Source: Helicobacteraceae bacterium
Lineage (GTDB): Bacteria; Campylobacterota; Campylobacteria; Campylobacterales; Sulfurimonadaceae
NCBI GenBank assembly: GCA_030596305.1
Contig: JAUVKK010000072.1
Location: 1 to 5,628, forward strand
DNA: 5,628 nt
Direction of reading: 5' to 3'
Translations under genes and position numbers: made by a program
Part shown: one piece after another, positions 1-5,301 of the stretch
Numbering within the stretch: the stretch's first letter is position 1
How the letters are laid out: every line of letters begins with the position of its first letter
The notes under the pieces: generated by a model
What the model was told of the DNA's origin: nothing
The model's database searches: none
What the model saw: only the letters and a program-made list of their open reading frames with translations

Positions 1-58
1 GATTTCTGCTCTGGATGTCTCCAAAAGAGGACGGATCAATGTATGGCTCTCTCTTTTT
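1..58. repeat. Exact direct copy of an internal tilS segment (copy A, cut by the window edge)
   Basis: These 58 bases are identical to 724-781, in the same orientation and 723 bp apart; identity stops at base 59 (C here, T at 782). On the minus strand the segment would encode about residues 140-158 of TilS, including the RPLLETSRAEI stretch. Here it is not part of a usable gene: reading in from the right in the same frame there is a TAG stop just before it, at about 69-67, and no credible start. The repeat may extend left beyond the window. The pattern is what a tandem duplication of 59-781 would leave, or a misassembled contig end. Confidence 0.95.
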
Positions 59-61
59 CTC

Positions 62-99
62 AAAAACTATCTCTCTGACGCGACAGAGAGAAAAAGTTT
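62..99 (-). terminator. Rho-independent terminator of the rimO-tilS operon
   Basis: On the minus strand an 8-bp perfect stem (TCTCTCTG at 70-77 pairing with CAGAGAGA at 84-91) encloses a 6-nt loop. It is followed two bases later by a run of five T (66-62 read on the minus strand). A few more pairs are possible outside the stem (AAACT 64-68 with AGTTT 95-99). It lies about 100 nt past the tilS stop, in the right orientation to end the operon. The strand 59-189 between tilS and this site holds nothing else that I can recognise. Confidence 0.7.
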
Positions 100-189
100 G
101 GTCCATCACAGTTAAAATGAAGAGGGAACTTAGGTTCGAGATTAAGGTAATGTTAGTAAGAAACTAAAGCTGAATAATAGTAAGTGACT

Positions 190-1197
190 TTAAAACTCTC
201 CACTGTTTTTCAACAATGAAACAACCATATCAAAGGCTTCTGCATTCTCATAAAGATACGGTCGCAACTTCCGAGGTACTTTGAGAAGACGGCACTTCTC
301 TTTAAACTCTTTTGACATATCGTTGGCAAGGTAGGGCGCAATAAAACAGTAGTGTGTATGGAAGCTGACAACGTATCGGCGTCCGACAACGTGTTCATCT
401 GCTGTTTTAAGCGCCTCTTTGTCTCCTTGACGCATCAAAAAACCTTGCTCTTTTAAAAGACGGTCAACAGTGACAATAGCGCTTCGTCTGGAAGCAGAGT
501 ACTTAAAATAGTGCAGTCCCTGAACGTGCTTGACCTCAATGTTCTGCTTCAGCAGTTCACTAAGGTCCTCATTGAGGTAGGTGAAACTTTTTTTGATGCC
601 GCTGGTATATTTCTCAAGCAGAGGTGCGGCAAGATTGTGGCGAAAGAAGTTGCGTTTGTACTTCTCGTCACTGTTGCTCTCATCTTCAAAGTAGCGAATG
701 GTATTTTCGTTCAGATAGCTCTTGATTTCTGCTCTGGATGTCTCCAAAAGAGGACGGATCAATGTATGGCTCTCTCTTTTTTCGATGATCTGTGTACCAA
801 GCAATTCGTAAAGACCGGCCCCCTTGCTTAATTGCATCAACAGCCACTCCAAACGGTCATCAAGCTGATGGGCAGTAATAAGGTTGGTATAACAGTGCTC
901 TGTGATGAGCGTTTCAAAAAAGTCATACCGTAGGTTTCGGGCAGTTGCTTCAAAGTTCTGCTCCGTAAGCGTGGTCTCTAAGAGATAACATTTCTTTGAA
1001 AAGAGTTCTGCCAATGATTGTGCATACGCTACCTCTTTATAGGATTGCTCACGGGTCTGATAATTGACTATTGCGATGTCAAACGGTATGTCATTTTGTT
1101 GAAGTAAAAAAAAGAGGGCTGAGGAGTCTACACCGCCAGAGAAGGCAAGAAGGTTTTTGCCTTCTTGGAGTGGGGGCAGCGTAGAGGGATGAAGCAT
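190..1197 (-). CDS. tilS: tRNA(Ile)-lysidine synthetase TilS
   Basis: TilS uses ATP and lysine to convert the wobble cytidine (C34) of tRNA-Ile(CAU) to lysidine, so that the tRNA reads AUA and is charged with isoleucine. It is cytoplasmic and normally essential. The 335-aa product shows the N-type ATP-pyrophosphatase loop SGGVDSS (residues 20-26), ARNLRYDFF (86-94), the HxxDDxxEW motif (110-117) with KGAG (125-128), RPLLETSRAEI (148-158) and the DESNSD...RNFFRHN motif (172-188). The remainder is a short C-terminal part, so this is the shorter TilS form rather than the E. coli one of over 400 aa. The ATG at 1197 is only 4 nt beyond the rimO stop and has no clear Shine-Dalgarno, which suggests translational coupling to rimO. 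Bases 724-781 inside this gene recur at 1-58. Confidence 0.95.
   Translation of the reverse strand: MLHPSTLPPLQEGKNLLAFSGGVDSSALFFLLQQNDIPFDIAIVNYQTREQSYKEVAYAQSLAELFSKKCYLLETTLTEQNFEATARNLRYDFFETLITEHCYTNLITAHQLDDRLEWLLMQLSKGAGLYELLGTQIIEKRESHTLIRPLLETSRAEIKSYLNENTIRYFEDESNSDEKYKRNFFRHNLAAPLLEKYTSGIKKSFTYLNEDLSELLKQNIEVKHVQGLHYFKYSASRRSAIVTVDRLLKEQGFLMRQGDKEALKTADEHVVGRRYVVSFHTHYCFIAPYLANDMSKEFKEKCRLLKVPRKLRPYLYENAEAFDMVVSLLKNSGEF
724..781. repeat. Copy B of the 58-bp direct repeat, inside tilS
   Basis: This is the in-gene partner of the segment at 1-58, with 58 of 58 bases identical. It encodes TilS residues about 140-158 and is clearly the original copy, because the reading frame on both sides is intact and family-like. 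Confidence 0.95.
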
Positions 1198-1201
1198 GGC
1201 G

Positions 1202-2518
1202 CTAAGCGCGGCCTGTTACGGTTGCAGTCAAGATCGTACCGACAATGTCAGTCACTTTTGCTTTGTAGATAACACCAAACTCAAACTCTTCGTCTATACT
1301 TTTGTCGTTGACGTAGATCTCGCCATCGATCTCAGGTGCCCAGATCGTTTTACGGGCTGAGAGTAGAAATTCGTGTTCGTCACTCTCGCCGTCAATAACA
1401 AGTTCGATCTCCTTACCGATCTCTGCTTGCAGTGAGGCCATCTCGGATCCTTTACAGATTTCACCTAAAATCTCGGCACGTTCGTCAATAAGCTCTTGCG
1501 AAAGTTTCTCTTCTGCGGTATAAGCAGGCGTTCCCTCTTCATCAGAGTAGCCAAAGACATTGGCACGGTCAAAACCGAACGCTTTGACAAAGTCACACAG
1601 CTCATCAAACATCTCTTGCGTCTCACCCGGATGGCCGACTATGAAAGTCGTTCGTACAAAAGAGTTAGGCAGTGAACGCATGTAGTTTAGCTGCTCCAGT
1701 GTCTTCTCTTTGCCAAAGCCGCGTTTCATCATACGGAGCATATCGTCATTGATGTGCTGGATCGGCATGTCAAAGTAGTTGTGGAAAAGTTTCGACTTTG
1801 CGATCTCCTGGAGCAGTTTCATGCTTGTAGTACTTGGGTAGAGGTAAAGAATACGGGCACTTTTTACACCGTCGATGAGTTCTATGCGTTTAATGAGGTG
1901 GATCAGGCCGTCTTTAACATTCTGGTCACGTAAAAACGAGCTGGAGTCTTGAGAGATAAAGCTAAAGTCATAATAGCCTTTTGCCACAAGAGACTCGACC
2001 TCTTTTGCAATGCTGTCAAGGTCACGAGAGTTGAGTTTGCCTTTAAATGAAGGGATAGCACAAAATGAACAGGTCTGGTTACACCCTTCAGAGATCTTGA
2101 TATAAGCATGATAGGTCGAACCGGTAACAACACGCTCTTCTCCGTCGATAAGGTAGACCTGTTCACTGAAACGGCTTTCGCGCTCAGCAAGCAGTTTGTC
2201 GATGTTGGCATAGTCTCCCACACCGGTAAAGATGTCCACTTCAGTCAACTCTTTAGAGAGCTCTTCGCTGTAGCGTTCACTCATGCAACCCGCCATCACC
2301 AACATAGAGTCATCTTTACGGCCATCATGCAGGTTCAAAACTGTATTGATTGACTCCTCTTTTGCTGCATCGATAAATCCACAGGTGTTGACGATGATGA
2401 CATCGGCTTCACTGGAATCATCAGTCATCTCATACTCTTTAAGACGCCCAAGCATCACCTCAGTGTCAACAAGGTTCTTGTTACATCCGAGAGAGACGAT
2501 GTGTAGTTTGTTACTCAT
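1202..2518 (-). CDS. rimO: Ribosomal protein S12 aspartate beta-methylthiotransferase RimO
   Basis: RimO is a radical-SAM enzyme that adds a methylthio group to a conserved aspartate of ribosomal protein S12 (Asp89 in E. coli numbering). The 438-aa product has the full family layout. The N-terminal methylthiotransferase domain carries cysteines 12 (GCNKNLVDTE), 46 (NTCGFID) and 78 (MAGCMSERY) for the auxiliary 4Fe-4S cluster. The radical-SAM CxxxCxxC motif is at C146, C150 and C153 (SEGCNQTCSFCAIPSFKGK). A C-terminal TRAM-type domain covers roughly 370-438. The S12-specific CNKNLVDTE and IPSFKGK signatures favour RimO over the tRNA enzyme MiaB. The ATG at 2518 is supported by AAGGA five bases upstream. 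It is the first gene of an operon with tilS. The gene is intact and of normal length. Confidence 0.96.
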   Translation of the reverse strand: MSNKLHIVSLGCNKNLVDTEVMLGRLKEYEMTDDSSEADVIIVNTCGFIDAAKEESINTVLNLHDGRKDDSMLVMAGCMSERYSEELSKELTEVDIFTGVGDYANIDKLLAERESRFSEQVYLIDGEERVVTGSTYHAYIKISEGCNQTCSFCAIPSFKGKLNSRDLDSIAKEVESLVAKGYYDFSFISQDSSSFLRDQNVKDGLIHLIKRIELIDGVKSARILYLYPSTTSMKLLQEIAKSKLFHNYFDMPIQHINDDMLRMMKRGFGKEKTLEQLNYMRSLPNSFVRTTFIVGHPGETQEMFDELCDFVKAFGFDRANVFGYSDEEGTPAYTAEEKLSQELIDERAEILGEICKGSEMASLQAEIGKEIELVIDGESDEHEFLLSARKTIWAPEIDGEIYVNDKSIDEEFEFGVIYKAKVTDIVGTILTATVTGRA

Positions 2519-2523
2519 GTGTG

Positions 2524-2543
2524 TCCTTGAGGGTGTTCACCCT
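2524..2543 (-). promoter_or_regulatory. rimO leader: Shine-Dalgarno and adjacent 14-nt perfect dyad
   Basis: On the minus strand AAGGA (2528-2524) sits 5 nt before the rimO ATG. Immediately upstream, 2543-2530 forms a perfect dyad, AGGGTG-AA-CACCCT. As RNA it could fold into a 5-bp GC-rich stem with a GAAC loop next to the ribosome-binding site. As DNA it lies just downstream of the predicted transcription start, a common operator position. The dyad is seen directly; a regulatory role is inference. Confidence 0.45.
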
Positions 2544-2557
2544 GTAATTATTTGCGA

Positions 2558-2566
2558 ATTATAACA
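2558..2566 (-). promoter_or_regulatory. rimO-tilS promoter, extended -10 element
   Basis: Read on the minus strand, 2563-2558 is a perfect TATAAT preceded by TGT, giving an extended -10 box (TGnTATAAT). No good -35 hexamer is found 17 nt upstream, which is usual for Campylobacterota sigma-70 promoters. The predicted start near 2551 would give a leader of about 32 nt that contains the dyad and Shine-Dalgarno at 2543-2524. Confidence 0.65.
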
Positions 2567-2602
2567 CATCTGTTTATTGTATGAGAAAGAAACGACTACA
2601 GC

Positions 2603-2631
2603 TTTACAAAATTAGATATATCTGTTATTAT
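2603..2631 (+). promoter_or_regulatory. Promoter of the toxin-antitoxin module, predicted start on the toxin ATG
   Basis: TTTACA at 2603-2608 (5 of 6 to consensus) is separated by exactly 17 nt from TATTAT at 2626-2631 (5 of 6), and TGT directly before the latter makes an extended -10. Transcription would start about 6-7 nt downstream, at or within a base or two of the ATG at 2638. No purine-rich ribosome-binding sequence lies between. This supports a leaderless or nearly leaderless toxin message. The spacer contains the palindrome at 2614-2623. Confidence 0.6.
2614..2623. promoter_or_regulatory. Palindrome AGATATATCT in the promoter spacer, possible operator
   Basis: This is a perfect 10-nt palindrome between the -35 and -10 boxes of the toxin-antitoxin promoter. 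Antitoxins with DNA-binding domains commonly repress their own promoter by binding such sites, and the antitoxin encoded here has a winged-helix domain. A 10-nt AT-rich palindrome can occur by chance, so the operator role is inferred from position only. Confidence 0.3.
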
Positions 2632-2637
2632 TACTGT

Positions 2638-2940
2638 ATGGCAAATAAAACGTACCAAAAGACCATTGATGAAAAGTACATTGTACCAGAGCGTAAAGGT
2701 GGCGGCATCATTAAGTTTGAGGCTTGGCAACTTGACGGAGTTGTTGTTAAATATAACATGGTCTATATCAATAAAAGTGTTTTTGCTCAAGATAATGGAA
2801 GAGTTGTCGGGTATGACAATGCACACGACTTTCACCATAGATACTACTTTGGAGAGATAGTTGAGATCGAGGATTTTGTCAGCTATCACGATCAAGTACT
2901 GCGTTTTAGAGATGATATAAAGGAGTTTATAGATGATTAA
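2638..2940 (+). CDS. TumE-family (DUF6516-like) toxin of a toxin-antitoxin pair
   Basis: This 100-aa protein matches my recollection of the TumE/DUF6516 toxin pattern. It has an IIKFEAWQLDG strand region (24-34), a VKYNMVYIN strand (37-45), the hallmark RVVGYDNAHDFHHRYYFG block (55-72) with H63, H66, H67 and R68 as likely active-site candidates, and an amphipathic C-terminal helix (VLRFRDDIKEFIDD). TumE-type toxins are considered RNA-targeting growth inhibitors; the cleavage target here is unknown. I chose the ATG at 2638 over one at 2581 because the extra 19 residues (rich in K, R and Y) overlap the promoter and do not look like the family. The gene lacks a Shine-Dalgarno and overlaps the antitoxin gene by 8 nt. 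It is more AT-rich than rimO and tilS, as expected for an acquired module. Confidence 0.8.
   Translation: MANKTYQKTIDEKYIVPERKGGGIIKFEAWQLDGVVVKYNMVYINKSVFAQDNGRVVGYDNAHDFHHRYYFGEIVEIEDFVSYHDQVLRFRDDIKEFIDD
2919..2925 (+). promoter_or_regulatory. Strong Shine-Dalgarno of the antitoxin gene
   Basis: AAAGGAG lies 7 nt before the ATG at 2933, inside the toxin coding sequence. It contrasts with the absence of any such site before the toxin start, which would favour antitoxin synthesis from the shared message. Confidence 0.75.
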
Positions 2941-3304
2941 TATAAAAAGTGGAAACTTAGATGATTTTTTTGACTCGGCACTTCAAACAGCAAAAGAGAT
3001 CGATGAACATAAAACTGTGACCCCTAAACATACTGTTTGGATGGAGATAGAAGATCTAAGTAAGATATTAAAACCCAGTCGTACAACACTTATCAAGTAT
3101 TTAAGAGATAAAAAAGAGGTTTATTACTCAGTGATCTTGGAAGATCTTAAAAAGAGTCCATCTTCATTGAACAAAGATCTAGAGATTTTACTGAAGTATG
3201 AGTTGGTCGATGTATTAAAAGAGGTCAACAGTGGGCATGGCATAAAAAAAGTTGTTAGACCGCTTTATGGTAATGAAGCGTTAGAATTTAAGGCAGCAGT
3301 TTAA
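2933..3304 (+). CDS. HVO_A0114-type winged-helix antitoxin, partner of the TumE-like toxin
   Basis: The 123-aa protein has the layout of the HVO_A0114 family of small DNA-binding proteins that accompany TumE-type toxins. An acidic N-terminal helix (8-25) is followed by a linker and the block TPKHTVWMEIEDLSKIL (30-46). A winged helix-turn-helix follows: KPSRTTLIKYLRDKKEVYYS (47-66), SVILEDLKKSPSSLNKDLEILLKYELVDV (66-94), then a wing ending in VVRPLY (107-112). It probably neutralises the toxin by direct contact and represses the module promoter. Its ATG overlaps the toxin stop, indicating co-translation. The toxin-first order is the one I associate with these pairs. Family assignment rests on motif memory; the exact contact surface cannot be seen. 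Confidence 0.75.
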   Translation: MINIKSGNLDDFFDSALQTAKEIDEHKTVTPKHTVWMEIEDLSKILKPSRTTLIKYLRDKKEVYYSVILEDLKKSPSSLNKDLEILLKYELVDVLKEVNSGHGIKKVVRPLYGNEALEFKAAV

Positions 3305-3348
3305 TTTGTATATGGTGATTTCAATATGTGCTTGTGGGCACTAAATAT

Positions 3349-4497
3349 ATGATATACGATGTGATGATACTGGGTGCAGGTGCAAGCGGGATGATGTGTG
3401 CTGCACAGCTTAATGAGATGAGTGACCTAAAGGTGTTGGTCGTCGAGGGTAATGAAAAAGCAGCTAAAAAACTGAAGATCTCCGGCGGCGGTAAGTGTAA
3501 TATTACCAACGTCAATGTCAGTGCCAACAACTACCTGGGTGATGAGCAGCTGATAGAATCCGTTTTTTCACAATTTTCCAAAGATGATCTTTTAGCATGG
3601 CTGGCTGTAAGAGGGTTAAACCCAGTGATACGAAAAGAGCAGTACTATTTTTGCGCAAAAAGTTCTGACGAGATCATCTCACTTTTAGCGAGAGCAAGCC
3701 AAAAGACAGATTATGTTTTAAATACAAAGATCATCTCCCTGTCAAAGTCTGGAGATTTTGAGCTTAAAACAGGTCGAGGCTATTTCAAGGCGAAGAAGGT
3801 AGTTGTTGCAACAGGGGCCAAAAGTTTTGCTTCTTTAGGCGCGAGTGAGATCGGTTTGGAGCTGGCGAAGCATTTTGGGCACACGGTAAAAGCTTTTGCA
3901 CCTGCATTGGCTGGTCTGACTCTGCAGACAAAAGAGTTCTGGATGAAAGAGCTCAGCGGCATCAGTTTCCCGGCTGAGGTTCATGTCGGCGATAAAATAA
4001 TGCGCGAAGATATGTTGATGACGCATCGTGGCCTGAGCGGACCGGTCATACTAAGTGCATCACTTTATTGGAACAGTGGCGAGATCAGTATGAACTTTTT
4101 GCCTGAAATCGATCTTGGCAAACTGATGCACAACAACAGAAAGTTGCTCTCAACAGCACTTCCTCTGCCAAAACGTTTTACACAGGCTCTATTAAAAGAG
4201 ATAGGTATAATAGATAGACCATGCAATACATATAGAGAACAAGAGTTGCAGCTGTTAGGAAATGCCCTGCAGCACTATTCCTTCGCTCCCGCTTGAAGTT
4301 ATGGCTTCAGTAAGGCTGAGGTCTGCAATGGCGGTATCAAAACGGAAGATGTCAACGCTTGGACCCTTGAGAGTAATCTTGTAGGAGGGTTGTACTTTGC
4401 CGGTGAAGTGCTGGACGTCACTGGAGAGCTGGGCGGATACAACTTTCAGTGGGCATTTAGTTCGGCAGTTGCTGTAGCGAAAAATATTGCAGAGTGA
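3349..4497 (+). pseudogene. BaiN/RdsA (HI0933/YhiN) family FAD-dependent oxidoreductase, interrupted by in-frame TGA
   Basis: This is a flavoprotein of the HI0933/YhiN group, whose members are largely uncharacterised (one, BaiN, acts in bile acid reduction). Visible signatures are the dinucleotide-binding GAGASG (9-14), SGGGKCNITN (45-54), VATGAKSFASLG (153-164), PALAGL (185-190), LMTHRGLSGPVIL (223-235) and the C-terminal GEVLDVTGELGGYNFQWAFSSA (352-373), which closes the FAD site. The frame is broken once, by TGA at 4294-4296 (codon 316), exactly where the family has the glycine of a P-x-G-T/N motif before AEVxxGG. One G-to-T change from GGA explains it. Everything downstream stays in frame to a TGA-TGA stop at 4495. 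If truncated, the protein (315 aa) would lose FAD contacts. I take ATG 3349 over GTG 3328 because MIYDVMILGAGASG is the usual start. It could be a recent pseudogene, a base-calling error or a recoded gene. Confidence 0.75.
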
Positions 4498-4519
4498 TGA
4501 GAATGGGTTTCACTTTTTT
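4493..4519 (+). terminator. Weak terminator after the flavoprotein gene
   Basis: AGTGA (4493-4497, overlapping the stop codon) can pair with TCACT (4510-4514), directly followed by a run of six T ending at 4519. An alternative stem inside it (TGAGA with TTTCA) is also possible. The stem is short, so the call rests mainly on the T run and the position between two independent genes. Confidence 0.35.
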
Positions 4520-4580
4520 ACTTAAAATTCAACAATATTATAGATATATGGGAAATTATATAACTTTTAAGAATAGTTAA

Positions 4581-4603
4581 AACCGAAGGCGGTATAATCG
4601 GTT
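4581..4603 (+). promoter_or_regulatory. Promoter of the outer-membrane protein gene, -10 box inside a dyad
   Basis: A perfect TATAAT lies at 4593-4598, with no recognisable -35 box at the expected distance. Transcription from about 4605 would give a 5' leader of roughly 48 nt. The -10 box is flanked by a perfect inverted repeat, AACCGA (4581-4586) and TCGGTT (4598-4603), with an 11-nt spacer, which would suit a repressor site; that role is inferred. A second short palindrome, TAGATATCTA (4625-4634), lies in the leader. Confidence 0.5.
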
Positions 4604-4652
4604 ACATATGAAATGATATTTTAATAGATATCTAAAATAAAAAGGGTGGAAA

Positions 4653-5255
4653 ATGTTGAAAAAAGTATTAAGCTCAGCGATTTTACTTGCAGCAGTGAAT
4701 GCAAGTGCAGGAGAGAACTATTTTGCTAACGAGTGGGATGCAAAAGGTCTGATCGCTATTGAAGGTGCCGGCGGTTCTATGAACCTTATTCAAAAAGATG
4801 CAACAACTATCCAAACAACTGAAAGTACAGGTGCTGGTTCATTGTCTCTGAAACTTGGTGGAGAATCTAGATTTTATCGCCTCTTTTTAGCCGGGACTTA
4901 CTATCTGTTAGATGCACCAGACACTAGCAGTTCGTCAGCAGCATCATTAGGTCTTCAAGTAGATTACCTGATCCGTGCCGGTGAACATTTCAACATTTTC
5001 ATGGGTCTTAATGGCGGTGCCATCTATTCAGATTTTGAATATGCCGGAGTTACACCTGGAACAAAAGATTATACTACAAACACAGATGCTTATGCCGGAG
5101 CACAAGCTGGTGTGAACATTGACATTATCGACAACTTGGGTATTGAGCTTGGTATTCGTGGTAAACATGTATTTTCAGCTGATGATGTTTATACAATCGA
5201 CAACATGTACGAAGGTTATGCCTCTATCGTCTTTAAGTTTACTGGCGAATACTAA
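4653..5255 (+). CDS. Secreted outer-membrane beta-barrel protein, function unknown
   Basis: This 200-aa protein has a clear Sec signal peptide: MLKK, a hydrophobic core (VLSSAILLAAV) and a likely cleavage after residue 19 in NASA-GE. The mature part of about 181 aa is made of alternating polar and hydrophobic strands rich in Gly, aromatic and Ser residues, for example RLFLAGTYYLL, LGLQVDYLIRAG, FNIFMGLNGGAIYSDF, AYAGAQAGVNIDII, LGIELGIRGKHVF and YASIVFKFTGEY. It ends on an aromatic residue, as outer-membrane barrels do. Size and strand count suit a small barrel of about eight strands of the OmpA/OmpW/porin-like superfamily, with no peptidoglycan-binding domain. The start is fixed by AAGGGTGG at 4642-4649 and by the signal peptide. 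The gene stands alone between its own promoter and a downstream stem-loop. The role could be structural, adhesive or narrow-channel; nothing in the sequence decides this. Confidence 0.8.
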   Translation: MLKKVLSSAILLAAVNASAGENYFANEWDAKGLIAIEGAGGSMNLIQKDATTIQTTESTGAGSLSLKLGGESRFYRLFLAGTYYLLDAPDTSSSSAASLGLQVDYLIRAGEHFNIFMGLNGGAIYSDFEYAGVTPGTKDYTTNTDAYAGAQAGVNIDIIDNLGIELGIRGKHVFSADDVYTIDNMYEGYASIVFKFTGEY

Positions 5256-5271
5256 CCCCTTCTTTATCTCT

Positions 5272-5301
5272 TTTACATAACAGAAATCTCTGTTATGTAA
5301 A
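5272..5301 (+). terminator. Stem-loop downstream of the outer-membrane protein gene, probable terminator
   Basis: A perfect 13-bp inverted repeat (left arm 5272-5284, TTTACATAACAGA; right arm 5289-5301) encloses a 4-nt loop, AATC, 17 nt after the stop codon. Because the outer pairs are T-A, the right arm ends in AAA on the plus strand and lacks a true T run after it. It may therefore terminate weakly, act in both directions, or protect the 3' end of the message. Confidence 0.6.

Noticed and set aside
511..831. Open frame on the plus strand opposite tilS
   Set aside because: It lies wholly antisense to a well-conserved gene, has no ribosome-binding site and shows no protein family features; the same holds for the frames opposite or within rimO and the flavoprotein gene.
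2581..2637. Upstream ATG at 2581 as the toxin start (119 aa)
   Set aside because: The added residues are lysine-, arginine- and tyrosine-rich, unlike the family, lack a Shine-Dalgarno and coincide with the -35/-10 boxes.
3328..3348. GTG at 3328 as the flavoprotein start
   Set aside because: It adds seven residues before the usual family beginning, has no ribosome-binding site, and lies in a small GTGC/GCAC hairpin; ATG 3349 fits the family.
4294..4335. Selenocysteine insertion at the internal TGA, since GAGGTCTGCA downstream resembles the apical part of the E. coli fdhF SECIS
   Set aside because: The bases flanking GGTC cannot form the required upper stem, the best hairpin here starts on the TGA itself instead of a fixed distance after it, and the family residue at this site is glycine, not cysteine. 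I cannot exclude it without checking for sel genes.
4294..4497. Alternative genetic code in which TGA means glycine (as in Gracilibacteria)
   Set aside because: TGA-TGA at 4495-4500 clearly ends the same gene, no other gene in the window has an in-frame TGA, and the gene content points to Campylobacterota.
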